DNA of 64,000 nucleotides from NCBI RefSeq assembly GCF_020687825.1, contig NZ_JAJEWP010000001.1, forward strand, positions 296,078-360,077. Direction: 5' to 3'. Below, piece by piece: positions 26,970-36,227 of this stretch. Below the pieces are notes generated by a model. The model worked only from the letters and a program-made list of their open reading frames with translations. It searched no databases and was not told where the DNA came from. The position numbers and the translations under genes were made by a program. The stretch's first letter is position 1, and each line of letters starts with the position of its first letter. Origin of the DNA: Fluctibacter halophilus. GTDB taxonomy: Bacteria > Pseudomonadota > Gammaproteobacteria > Enterobacterales > Alteromonadaceae.

Positions 26970-27572
26970 CTAACCGCCCCAACTGCTTTTACCGCTGCCC
27001 CAACTGGACTTGGCCCGCACACTGCTGCCAAAACCGCCACGACTGATGGTTCGCGATACACTGGGTTTAGGGTTAAACGTCCGTTTACTGACTTTATAGT
27101 GACGTTTGCGTAAATCGCCGAAATCGTACCCGTCCGCCGTCAGCCAACGGTAGCGATAGCGGGAATAGGGAGAGTAGGAAGCAAACATGGGTTGATGGTA
27201 GTAACCGCCCGGTGACAGCAGATTGCTCAGCATAAAACCGGCCATAAAGGGCATAAAGAAACTGCCCTGGTTATTGTTCACCACGCGACATTGATTGGGG
27301 CCGAAATCGTATTCACAGTCCTGCTCACTGCGGTACTTGGGCGCCGTTCGCTCAGCTTCAACCAAAGCTTCCTGATAGGCCGTCTGGCAAATGTTGGCCT
27401 GTTCGGGATTGTCATTCACACACTGGTCAACGGACGTGTATACCGTGGCATCCTGACGATCGCCGCCGCAGGCGCTGAGCATCACGCTCGCCACACCCAG
27501 GGCCAGGGGTTTAACGGTAAAGTGCTTGCGCATCTGCGCGAGATTGATGGTGCTGCTGCGTTTACGTGTCAT
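26970..27572 (-). CDS. DUF1190 (YgiB/YjfM-type) lipoprotein
   Basis: The 200-residue protein starts with basic residues and a hydrophobic stretch ending LSACGG (lipobox Cys near residue 35), so it is a lipoprotein. The mature part carries paired Cys (QCVND, NICQTAY, DCEYDFGPNQC) and a hydrophobic Gly/Tyr region FMPFMAGFMLSNLLSPGGYY. The tail is rich in Ser, Gly and Arg with repeated SSWG. This pattern is DUF1190 (UPF0441). It sits between the DUF350 gene and the ATP-grasp gene as in E. coli yjfL-yjfM-yjfC. Its role is not known; the usual suggestion is a membrane partner of the ATP-grasp enzyme. Confidence 0.87.
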   Translation of the reverse strand: MTRKRSSTINLAQMRKHFTVKPLALGVASVMLSACGGDRQDATVYTSVDQCVNDNPEQANICQTAYQEALVEAERTAPKYRSEQDCEYDFGPNQCRVVNNNQGSFFMPFMAGFMLSNLLSPGGYYHQPMFASYSPYSRYRYRWLTADGYDFGDLRKRHYKVSKRTFNPKPSVSRTISRGGFGSSVRAKSSWGSGKSSWGG

Positions 27573-27584
27573 ACCAACCTCCGG

Positions 27585-28001
27585 CTAGTACGTCATGCAA
27601 GCTGCATTGAGCAGCCCCACTGCAATGGAGATGGCTGCCAGCATGGTGCCGGCGGACACTTCATCATTGGCAATGCGTTCGGCAATCTTGGGCATAAACG
27701 TGAAGCGCAGGATGGCAAAAGCCAACACCTGAGCGATCAAGCCAACCACGCCCCAAATGGCAAAGTCGACCAGGGAAGTAGAATTGGTCGCTGCGCCGGA
27801 CAGCGCCAGGGCAAAGCCGATAATTGCGCCACCAAAGCCGATCGCTGCGGCGGTGCTGTGCTTTTCTTTGACCAGGTGCCATTCATCATGAGGGGTGACA
27901 AAGGCATACGCGAGCTTGAATACGAACAACAATACCAGTGAGACAGCGAAATACAGGGCAAAATTGCCCAGTCCCGCCAGAGAGTCCATCAATGCATTCA
28001 T
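27585..28001 (-). CDS. DUF350 membrane protein (YjfL type)
   Basis: The 138-residue protein has four membrane helices (about residues 10-30, 50-68, 78-98 and 115-135), in two DUF350 repeats. LVKEKHSTAAAIGFGGAIIGFALAL is the typical motif joining helices one and two. The function is unknown; it is predicted to be a small channel-like or scaffold protein in the inner membrane. Its place between yjfK-like and yjfM-like genes confirms the E. coli yjfL counterpart. Confidence 0.88.
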   Translation of the reverse strand: MNALMDSLAGLGNFALYFAVSLVLLFVFKLAYAFVTPHDEWHLVKEKHSTAAAIGFGGAIIGFALALSGAATNSTSLVDFAIWGVVGLIAQVLAFAILRFTFMPKIAERIANDEVSAGTMLAAISIAVGLLNAACMTY

Positions 28002-28022
28002 TTGTGTTTCCTTTTTGCAGGG

Positions 28023-28667
28023 TTATCCATTAATGCGAATATCGCTGGGGCGCAGGTCAAAACCGGTGCTGCGTACCAGGCAACGGTCGAGGTTGTTGCC
28101 AACCAGCTTTTCTTCACCACACACCAGCAAGGCTTCGGTCATGTTGTCACCAACCGGCCTTTCATACAACATCACAAATTGATCGGTTTCGCTGATATCA
28201 CCATCGGTTTCGTAGGTTTTTTCACGCATTGCGACGGGCGGCGACTGCTCACCCACGGCATCCCATACACGATGAAACGTTATGTCATCCAAGCGGTAGT
28301 CGGGGGATGAAATGCCGGCATTGAGTAGCGATTGCCATTGCTGATCACTACCCACGGTCTGGGTGTCAAAGAAGTACCACAATTTGACGTCCGTGATGTT
28401 GCTTTGATCCATCCCGCCGTCCAGTACCACTTGTAAAAAAGCATCATCATCGGTGTAGAAACGGAGGATTTTTCCGCCTGTGTCCAGGTCGACTTCGCCA
28501 ACCGCCTGGATCACGTGTTTGTCTGCAGCCCCTTCAATGGTCAGTTGCGGTTCCAGTAAGCGCAATCGAAGGGGGTCCAGTTCAAAGGACCCACCGAGAT
28601 ACAGTCCCATGATTTCAGGGGCTTTGGGTGCTGCGGGGGCTTTGTTTGAGAACCATTTAGAGAACAT
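28023..28667 (-). CDS. DUF2491 family protein (YjfK type)
   Basis: The 214-residue soluble protein contains the DUF2491 pattern: GLYLGGSFELDPLRLRLLEPQL near the start, VGEVDLDTGGKILRFYTDDDAFLQV in the middle, and YERPVGDNMTEALLVCGEE near the end. No catalytic residues are evident. Its start lies only one base from the stop of the K+ channel gene, indicating coupled translation. It corresponds to E. coli yjfK. The role is unknown; co-occurrence with a PspA-like protein suggests the membrane surface. Confidence 0.87.
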   Translation of the reverse strand: MFSKWFSNKAPAAPKAPEIMGLYLGGSFELDPLRLRLLEPQLTIEGAADKHVIQAVGEVDLDTGGKILRFYTDDDAFLQVVLDGGMDQSNITDVKLWYFFDTQTVGSDQQWQSLLNAGISSPDYRLDDITFHRVWDAVGEQSPPVAMREKTYETDGDISETDQFVMLYERPVGDNMTEALLVCGEEKLVGNNLDRCLVRSTGFDLRPSDIRING

Positions 28668-28668
28668 G

Positions 28669-29733
28669 TTACAGCTCCCTCAGTTGTTGCCAGTCGATGG
28701 CGCCCAACCGTTGAGGTGCGATGTAAAAAATACTGTCGCCGGGTTGCACGTCACTATCCAGGGCTGGATTGAGGTTGACATGTTGCTTGCTATTGTCATT
28801 GGCAAAGCCGATGAATGTGGCGTCATACACCGTTTTGAAGCCCATGAACAACTGGCGTGCCGGAATTGGTTGGCTGTCGTGCGGCAACACCACAGAGAAC
28901 TGTGCCTGACCCTCCTGGACGCTGAGTAAATCGTGGTGTAACAGACTGGAACCCGGATCAAAGGCGGACTTGGCCAGCATTTCTACTGCCACGCTGGGGG
29001 TACATTCAACGTTGGGACAATGTTCCTGCAGCAATGGAACCAGGTTTTCATCTTTAAAGTAGGCAATCTTATGGGCGTCGGGATTGCGCTTACTGCAATA
29101 CAACGCGGTGGTCATGGTCAGATCGTCTTCCGGGTTATCAAGAATAATGACCCGGGCGGTGCTGACGCCAGCCCTGTCCATCTCGTCATCCTGACTGAAC
29201 GTGTTGACGCGGACAAAGCCGATGTCACCTGGCATGGGGTTTTCAATGTCGGCCCGGACACACAGTACGATGTCAGGCTTACCCGGCGCGGCATCTTTTT
29301 CTTTCAGCAACAGGTTAAGCAGGTGCAAAGTACGCTGTTCGTTCCATCCGATGACCAGAATGTGGTCGCTGACGTTCAATGTTTTCAACCCTTTCACTCC
29401 TTTTTGCCATTGCATGGATACCCAACTGGCCGCGCGCCCAATCACTAATGCAAACAAGCTAAGGCCAATCGGGATCATGTAAAACGCGACCAGTGTCTTG
29501 CCCGCCGGGGTTTGTGGTGACATATCGCCGTACCCGACAGTGGAGCCGGTCACCATCAGCCAGTAGACATAATCGACAGGGTCGAGCAGGCCGGTCTCGC
29601 CGACCATGGCCATCAACACCCAGCCGATAATGGCATATATCAGCATGGCCACGACGATGGTGTACCATCGCATGTTGACAAAATAACGGGTCAGAACACG
29701 TCTGACCCGTATCAACAAGGTTTCACCGCTCAC
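28669..29733 (-). CDS. Two-helix potassium channel with TrkA-N (RCK) domain
   Basis: The 354-residue protein has a first membrane helix (about 22-43), a pore loop with the K+ selectivity filter TVGYGD at 65-70, and a second helix (about 80-102). A cytoplasmic RCK/TrkA-N Rossmann domain follows, opening with HILVIGWNEQRTLHLL. The C-terminal part resembles a RCK_C domain. Thus it is a ligand-gated K+ channel of the Kch/MthK style, gated by nucleotides or ions bound to the RCK domain. It starts with GTG at 29733, 4 bases after the PspA-like gene. The E. coli yjfIJKLMC operon lacks this gene, so its insertion between pspA-like and yjfK-like is notable. Confidence 0.92.
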   Translation of the reverse strand: MSGETLLIRVRRVLTRYFVNMRWYTIVVAMLIYAIIGWVLMAMVGETGLLDPVDYVYWLMVTGSTVGYGDMSPQTPAGKTLVAFYMIPIGLSLFALVIGRAASWVSMQWQKGVKGLKTLNVSDHILVIGWNEQRTLHLLNLLLKEKDAAPGKPDIVLCVRADIENPMPGDIGFVRVNTFSQDDEMDRAGVSTARVIILDNPEDDLTMTTALYCSKRNPDAHKIAYFKDENLVPLLQEHCPNVECTPSVAVEMLAKSAFDPGSSLLHHDLLSVQEGQAQFSVVLPHDSQPIPARQLFMGFKTVYDATFIGFANDNSKQHVNLNPALDSDVQPGDSIFYIAPQRLGAIDWQQLREL

Positions 29734-29737
29734 GGTA

Positions 29738-30418
29738 TCAGGAGCCCAGAATGCGGCTCAGTTCATCGTCGGCAGACTGTTTGCCGCCTTTAATGCCTGC
29801 CTCAGCGAGCTTTTTCTCCAAATCATCACTGCTTTCACTGCTGGCCAGTTCTTCTGCGGCTTGCAGTTCGGCATTGCGCATGTTCTGGCGGTCCTGAATG
29901 CGCTGCAGTGATTCGGTCGCCGTTTTCATCTTGCTGTTGGCACCCATATGTCGCGAAGACACAGCAACCTGGGCTTTTTGTACCGATTCGGTGGCTTTGA
30001 CCATGTCCACTTGCTGTTCCAGGCGCTTCAGGTTCTGTTTGGCCTGGGAAATATTGGCCGCAAGTTGCTTTTCAGATTGCTTGAACTGGTCTAGATACTG
30101 TTGCTCAGTGTCCATTTCGCCCCGCAAGTCGGCGACTCTCTGGGCACATTCAAGGGCCAGTGCGCGATCACTTTCCGCCGCTTTTCGAGCATGTTCTTCA
30201 TACTCACGGATAGAAGCTTGCAAGCTGTCCACTTTTTGTTGGGCAAGTTTGCACTTGGCCAGAATTTGGGTACGGGCGTGATCTGATTTGCGCAGTTCTT
30301 CTTTCGCCTCACGGATTTCCTGCTCCAGGATCCGAATCGCCTGACTGTCGGCAACGGCCTGAGCAGCCTCTGTTGCACCACCTTTTACGGCTGTGACAAG
30401 TTTTCTCCATACTGACAT
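29738..30418 (-). CDS. PspA/IM30 family protein (YjfJ type)
   Basis: The 226-residue protein is nearly all coiled coil (residues 20-190): LEQEIREAKEELRKSDHARTQILAKCKLAQQK and QNLKRLEQQ are typical of the PspA/IM30/Vipp1 membrane-repair fold, which forms ESCRT-III-like polymers. Length and the short C-terminal tail fit the YjfJ branch rather than PspA itself, and no pspBC or pspF is nearby. It is the second gene of the yjf-like operon, 16 bases after yjfI-like. It probably shields or remodels the inner membrane near the K+ channel; that link is inference. Confidence 0.92.
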   Translation of the reverse strand: MSVWRKLVTAVKGGATEAAQAVADSQAIRILEQEIREAKEELRKSDHARTQILAKCKLAQQKVDSLQASIREYEEHARKAAESDRALALECAQRVADLRGEMDTEQQYLDQFKQSEKQLAANISQAKQNLKRLEQQVDMVKATESVQKAQVAVSSRHMGANSKMKTATESLQRIQDRQNMRNAELQAAEELASSESSDDLEKKLAEAGIKGGKQSADDELSRILGS

Positions 30419-30434
30419 GGTTGGATCCTCCGGT

Positions 30435-30824
30435 TTAATTCAGAAATTCCCGATAGGCATCTAAAAAGCCTTCGACATTTTGAAACAATGTTTGCACTTC
30501 AATCATGATGCTTTCTGCTTTGGAATCAGCACTGAGCGCACCAAATGCGGTGTAATATTCTTCATCTGCCACACGCGACAGCCCAATGGTGGTCAAGGGG
30601 AAAATCATGTGTGTACGCAAAATTTCTTCGTTTAACGCTGCGGCGTCTTTCACTTCAGCGGTTGAAAACAGCAGTGTTTCGACCAGAATTTGCTCTCCGC
30701 TGATGGCCAGCCACGCATCCAGACCATCCTGGTTGGCGATCATCAGACAGTCTGCTTCCCGCGTAACAACGAGGTTCTCATCGTTGCGGATCAGGGTCTC
30801 AAGTTGATCAAGATCCCAAGTCAT
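30435..30824 (-). CDS. DUF2170 family protein (YjfI type)
   Basis: The 129-residue protein has the DUF2170 pattern with MTWDLDQLETLIRN at the start and IFPLTTIGLSRVADEEYYTAFGALS in the middle. It is soluble and resembles small chaperone-like folds; no active site is evident. The ATG at 30824 is supported by AGGAG 7 bases upstream; the earlier start at 30854 has no ribosome binding site. It is the first gene of the minus-strand yjfIJ-(K+ channel)-KLMC-rhomboid-VC0807 operon. The promoter should lie in the AT-rich 30825-31056 gap, which it shares with the divergent DUF6471 gene. Confidence 0.87.
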   Translation of the reverse strand: MTWDLDQLETLIRNDENLVVTREADCLMIANQDGLDAWLAISGEQILVETLLFSTAEVKDAAALNEEILRTHMIFPLTTIGLSRVADEEYYTAFGALSADSKAESIMIEVQTLFQNVEGFLDAYREFLN

Positions 30825-31056
30825 GTCTACTCTCCTGTAGGGGACAAAGCCCATAATTGTAGTGATGTGATGCGATACATAGGCGGTATCGCGCTGTGCT
30901 TACCGTGATTGTGTCCATACTAAGGGCTTCCTGTGACGGCGGCAACGGTGTCAGTGTAGCCATGATGCTCGAATTAGGTCAAATAAAATGTGTACCAAAA
31001 CGATAATATTGTGTATATTTGGGTAATATAATTTACAAAAGTGAGTTGTTTTGAGT

Positions 31057-31335
31057 ATGTCGAATTTACCAAGAAACAGTGATTGGCGAGCCCTGGTGAC
31101 CCGCTCAATACGCGCCGAAATGTTAAGAAGAAACATTAAATATCAAGAACTTAGCGATAGTTTACAGCAATTGGGTGTTCAGCAGAGTGCCGACAATCTG
31201 CGCAATAAAATCAATAAAGGGATCCTGGGCGCTGATTTGTTGTTACAAATCGTGTACGTGCTGAATATGCGCAACATCGGGCGAGATGAAATCGTGCTGA
31301 ACCTGGCGGACATGGGATTTCAGATGGCGCCGTAA
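31057..31335 (+). CDS. DUF6471 family small DNA-binding-like protein
   Basis: The 92-residue protein matches DUF6471: WRALVTRSIRAEMLRRNIKYQELSDSL, then NLRNKINKGILGADLLLQIVYVLNM. The helical pattern resembles a Cro/C1-type helix-turn-helix, and the usual inference is a small transcription regulator. I took ATG 31057; the TTG at 31051 is also in frame. A TATAAT at 31027-31032 suggests a promoter but has no good -35 box. It is divergent from yjfI-like, so it might control that operon. This regulation is inference. Confidence 0.75.
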   Translation: MSNLPRNSDWRALVTRSIRAEMLRRNIKYQELSDSLQQLGVQQSADNLRNKINKGILGADLLLQIVYVLNMRNIGRDEIVLNLADMGFQMAP

Positions 31336-31342
31336 AACGGGC

Positions 31343-31372
31343 AAAAAAAAGCCCAACAAAGGGGTGTTGGGC
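31343..31372 (-). terminator. Terminator-like hairpin, T-run on the minus strand
   Basis: The stem GCCCAACA/TGTTGGGC (31351-31358 and 31365-31372) has a 6-base loop. On the minus strand it is followed by T8 (the A8 at 31343-31350). No minus-strand gene ends here; both neighbours run on the plus strand. On the plus strand the T-run is missing, so for DUF6471 it would be weak. Confidence 0.55.
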
Positions 31373-31520
31373 GGTATGTTTGGGAGAAACATCGAAGAAG
31401 TTCAAGTTGGGTACAGTTTAACCAAAGCACATTGGCGAGCAATAGAAACAGGGTATGCAGGAAGATTTGCAGGTATGAAAAAAGATACGTAAAATGCGCG
31501 CCCGATCAGGAGAAATGACC

Positions 31521-32555
31521 ATGCAACTGTCTGAATTCAGCTTTGATTTGCCCGAGGAATTGATTGCGCGCTATCCCACCGAGGACCGTACAGCCAGCCG
31601 TTTGCTGCACCTGGACGGGGTGACTGGTAAAACCAGTGACCGTCAGTTTACCGAAGTCCTTGCGTTGATCAACCCCGGTGACTTACTGATATTTAACAAT
31701 ACCCGAGTCATCCCAGCCCGTTTGCTGGGGCATAAAAGTACCGGTGGCAATGTTGAGGTGCTGGTTGAACGCATGCTTGATGAGCACCGTGTACTGGCCC
31801 ACGTGCGTGCCAGTAAGGCGCCTAAGCCGGGTACGGAGATGCGTCTGGAAAACGCCATCAATGTGCGTATGGTGGCTCGCCATGAGGCGTTGTTTGAACT
31901 GGAATTCCTGCATGATGAACCGGTACTTGCGCTGCTTGAAGCCCATGGTCATATGCCTCTGCCCCCCTACATTGACCGCCCGGATGAAGACAGCGACAAA
32001 GAACGCTATCAGACTGTATACAGCGCCAAACCCGGCGCCGTGGCAGCGCCGACCGCGGGTTTGCATTTTGACGATGCAATGCTTGAAAAACTCAAACAAA
32101 AAGGGGTTCAGTTAGGCTTTGTCACGCTGCACGTCGGCGCGGGCACATTTCAGCCGGTTCGGGTGGATAATATCCTCGAACACAAGATGCACGCCGAGTT
32201 TGCTGACGTCCCTGAAGAGATTGTCGAAGCAATCAAGGCAACCAAAGCCAGCGGTAACCGTGTGATTGCGGTGGGGACAACGTCTGTGCGTTCTCTGGAG
32301 TCTGCAGCCCAGGCGGCCAAAGAGGAATTGATAGTGCCGTTTCTGGATGACACCGATATCTTTATTTACCCGGGTTATCAGTTCAAGGTAGTGGATGCGA
32401 TGATCACCAATTTTCACCTCCCGGAATCAACGCTAATCATGTTGATCAGCGCCTTCGCGGGTAAAGAAAATGTCATGGGCGCCTACCAGCATGCCATTGA
32501 ACAGCGTTACCGGTTCTTCAGCTACGGCGATGCGATGTTTATAGAAAAAGCCTGA
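31521..32555 (+). CDS. queA: S-adenosylmethionine:tRNA ribosyltransferase-isomerase
   Basis: The enzyme moves ribose from SAM to 7-aminomethyl-7-deazaguanine in tRNA, the penultimate step to queuosine. The 344-residue protein opens with [19 protein letters not shown] and holds the family blocks [34 protein letters not shown] and [16 protein letters not shown] near the C-terminus. I prefer ATG 31521 because AGGAG at 31508-31512 lies 8 bases upstream; in-frame ATGs at 31494 and 31515 are worse placed. The family neighbour tgt follows after an inserted minus-strand peptidase gene. Confidence 0.97.
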   Translation: MQLSEFSFDLPEELIARYPTEDRTASRLLHLDGVTGKTSDRQFTEVLALINPGDLLIFNNTRVIPARLLGHKSTGGNVEVLVERMLDEHRVLAHVRASKAPKPGTEMRLENAINVRMVARHEALFELEFLHDEPVLALLEAHGHMPLPPYIDRPDEDSDKERYQTVYSAKPGAVAAPTAGLHFDDAMLEKLKQKGVQLGFVTLHVGAGTFQPVRVDNILEHKMHAEFADVPEEIVEAIKATKASGNRVIAVGTTSVRSLESAAQAAKEELIVPFLDDTDIFIYPGYQFKVVDAMITNFHLPESTLIMLISAFAGKENVMGAYQHAIEQRYRFFSYGDAMFIEKA

Positions 32556-32562
32556 TGAGGTG

Positions 32563-32587
32563 GGCTGACCGGCACCGCCGGTCAGCC
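32563..32587. terminator. Strong hairpin between convergent queA and S9 peptidase
   Basis: An 11-base GC-rich stem (GGCTGACCGGC/GCCGGTCAGCC) has a 3-base loop at 32574-32576. No long T-run follows on either strand, so it may act as a weak terminator or as an RNA-stabilising 3' end for queA and the convergent peptidase gene. Confidence 0.55.
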
Positions 32588-32593
32588 AACAGG

Positions 32594-34537
32594 TCAGGGT
32601 TTGATGTGTTTGTTGAAAAACGTCACCAGTCTGCGATTCAGTTCAGTGCGGTTTTCCAGTTTGTAGAAGCCGTGACCTTCATTATCTTCGACCATCGACT
32701 CGTAGGGATAACCTCGGGCATCCAGCGCTTCGGTTAAGGATTCGTATTGTTCCATCGGAACCCGCTGATCTTTGCCGCCATGGACGATAAATAATGCCGC
32801 TTTAATCTTATCGACCTGATAAGCCGGAGAACGTGCTTTCATGGCTTCAATGTCTTCGCCGAGCACCTTGCGCAGATAGTTGACCCCCACCCGGGAATCA
32901 GGGATGTCGCCTTCCTCAAGCATCATCGGCAGGTCGTAAACGCCGACGTAGCCGACGGCGCATTTGTACAGGTCCGGCTCCTTTACCACACCCATCAATG
33001 CTGCGTAGCCACCGTATGAAGCCCCAAAGATACACAGCCGTTCGGGGTCTGCATATCCGCTGTTGACCGCCCAACGGGTTGCGTCGGTGAGATCATCCTG
33101 CATCACTGCCCCCCATTCTCCGTAGCCACTGGCCATAAAATCACGACCATAGCCACCGGAGCCGCGGAAGTTCAGTTGCAGCACCGCAAAGCCGTTTTGT
33201 GCCAGCCATTGTACGGTGCTGTCAAATCCCCAGTAGTCCCGCGGACCGTGGGGACCGCCGTGAGGATGAACAATAAGGGGCACCGGTGTGTCAGGTTTGG
33301 CATTGGGGGGCAGGGTCAGATAACCGGTCAGCGTCTCACCATCCCGGGCGGTCAGACGGAAGGGTTGTACCTCGGCCATTTTTTGTGGGTCGATCCAGGA
33401 TTTGGTGTCGACCAGTTTTTTCAGCTTTTTCTCCTGCGCATCAAATAAGTAATAGGTGCCTGGGTTTTTGTCGCTGGCCACATAGACAACCATTTGATTG
33501 CCATCTCGGGTGGCGCTGGTGATGCGCGCGACCTGATCACCAAAGGTTTGTTGTAACGCCTGGGTCCACTGGGCCAGAGGGTGATCCGTGAGTGTTTTGA
33601 TGTAGGTGTAATCCGGCGACACACTGGCGCTGACCAGCTTCAGGTCGTGGCTCAGCTGCACGCTTTCTACATCAACCTCGGGATGACGGTAAATCAACTG
33701 GGGTTCACTGGGGCTATCGATATTGAAAGTTACGATACCTTTGGTGGGGGCATCGTAGTCTGATAAGGCATACACGGTTTTGTTGTCAGCCCCGAAAGCC
33801 AAAGGCACGATCTCGCCCTGATCATCGGGCATGGCATGAAACAACGACCAGTCGCCGCTGTCGGGATCACGGCTGAATAGCTTGAGGGTATTATTTTCAC
33901 CGGCATCAACCCCCATCGCAAAGCGGATTTCACCACTGTGATCAGCCAGCATATAGGCATTTTTAATCGGTGCACTGGCAATTTCGCGCTTCCTGCCGCT
34001 GTACACATTGAGGCGATACGCATTGTTGTACTGGCTGGCATTACGGCTCAGGATGCGCTCTGTGACGATGATGTAGCGTGGGTCTTCTGGCAGCAGATGC
34101 ACAATCTGCATTTGACTGACCGTCGGATTGATCGCCAGACCACCTTCATTTCTGAAGCCCCACAACATTTCACGGTGGCTGCCATCGACGTTAAAGGCGT
34201 AGTAATCACCGTAGGTGATGGGGTAGTCCAGACTGCCCTTGGTGTAGTAAAGCGGCAGGCCAATGCGCTCATCGTTTAACCAGGTTAAACGCCCCGGCTC
34301 TTCAAACGGGTCAAAATTGAGCTGTCCAACCACTTGCATGGTGTCGGTTGCCAGAATCGATACCCGATGTTCGCCATCATCGCCCAGCACAACGGCGGCG
34401 AGGTATTTTCCGGTCGGAGATAGTTGTACATCGCTGAATTCCGAGAATCGGGCGAATGCAGCAGCATCGATCGCTGGCTTGGCAATAAGGTTGGCAGAGA
34501 CTGCCAATCCCATGAATAAAAAGAGATTTTTTAGCAT
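32594..34537 (-). CDS. Secreted S9 family prolyl oligopeptidase-like peptidase
   Basis: The 647-residue protein has a signal peptide (1-19), an N-terminal seven-bladed propeller region (about 30-370) and a C-terminal alpha/beta hydrolase. The nucleophile is in CIFGASYGGYAALMG (Ser near 500), the acid in a DQRVP block, and the His in NEGHGFYKLEN near the C-terminus. It is like the DPP/acylaminoacyl peptidases exported by marine gammaproteobacteria to use peptides. It lies between queA and tgt on the opposite strand, so it is an insertion into an otherwise conserved queuosine operon. The cleavage specificity is unknown. Confidence 0.92.
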   Translation of the reverse strand: MLKNLFLFMGLAVSANLIAKPAIDAAAFARFSEFSDVQLSPTGKYLAAVVLGDDGEHRVSILATDTMQVVGQLNFDPFEEPGRLTWLNDERIGLPLYYTKGSLDYPITYGDYYAFNVDGSHREMLWGFRNEGGLAINPTVSQMQIVHLLPEDPRYIIVTERILSRNASQYNNAYRLNVYSGRKREIASAPIKNAYMLADHSGEIRFAMGVDAGENNTLKLFSRDPDSGDWSLFHAMPDDQGEIVPLAFGADNKTVYALSDYDAPTKGIVTFNIDSPSEPQLIYRHPEVDVESVQLSHDLKLVSASVSPDYTYIKTLTDHPLAQWTQALQQTFGDQVARITSATRDGNQMVVYVASDKNPGTYYLFDAQEKKLKKLVDTKSWIDPQKMAEVQPFRLTARDGETLTGYLTLPPNAKPDTPVPLIVHPHGGPHGPRDYWGFDSTVQWLAQNGFAVLQLNFRGSGGYGRDFMASGYGEWGAVMQDDLTDATRWAVNSGYADPERLCIFGASYGGYAALMGVVKEPDLYKCAVGYVGVYDLPMMLEEGDIPDSRVGVNYLRKVLGEDIEAMKARSPAYQVDKIKAALFIVHGGKDQRVPMEQYESLTEALDARGYPYESMVEDNEGHGFYKLENRTELNRRLVTFFNKHIKP

Positions 34538-34648
34538 ATTCGTTCCCTGAAAAGTGAAGGTCCGATTTTAGCGTAGCGGGGTAGGGCGTGGTCAAGTGGG
34601 AAAGGGACATCTCGATAAGATTTATGTCTGCAATAAATTAACGTATAA

Positions 34649-35812
<1,164 letters not shown>

Positions 35813-35833
35813 CGACAATAAAGAGAGGAACAT

Positions 35834-36172
35834 ATGAGCCTATTTATCTCTAACGCTTACGCACAGGCAGCCCCCGGTGGCGCGCAGGGTGGCGGTTTTG
35901 AAATGCTGATCATGCTGGGTATCTTCGGTTTGATTTTCTATTTCATGCTGTATCGCCCTCAAGCCAAACGTGTCAAAGAACACAAAAATCTGGTGGCATC
36001 ATTGAGCAAGGGTGATGAAGTGCTGACCCAAGGTGGCCTGGTGGGTAAAATCACCAAGGTGACTGACGAGAAAGACTTCATGGAAGTGGCGCTGAACGAC
36101 AGCACCCACATCGTACTGCAAAAATCCTCAGTGGCTGCAGTACTGCCTAAAGGCACGATGAAAGCAATTTAA
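35834..36172 (+). CDS. yajC: Preprotein translocase accessory subunit YajC
   Basis: The 112-residue protein has one N-terminal membrane helix (about 22-42: [16 protein letters not shown]) followed by a cytoplasmic domain starting [17 protein letters not shown], the YajC signature, and [18 protein letters not shown]. It joins SecDF and YidC as the holo-translocon. It is placed between tgt and secD, the usual order. Confidence 0.96.
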   Translation: MSLFISNAYAQAAPGGAQGGGFEMLIMLGIFGLIFYFMLYRPQAKRVKEHKNLVASLSKGDEVLTQGGLVGKITKVTDEKDFMEVALNDSTHIVLQKSSVAAVLPKGTMKAI

Positions 36173-36180
36173 TCTGACAC

Positions 36181-36200
36181 AAGCGGACAACAGTCCGCTT
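36181..36200 (+). terminator. Hairpin between yajC and secD, possible attenuator
   Basis: The stem AAGCGGAC/GTCCGCTT has a 4-base loop AACA and is followed by TGTTGTTT, a broken T-run. It could partly end transcription or set an mRNA boundary inside the sec operon. Confidence 0.5.
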
Positions 36201-36227
36201 TGTTGTTTGACGAGGAAGGAAAAGTCT

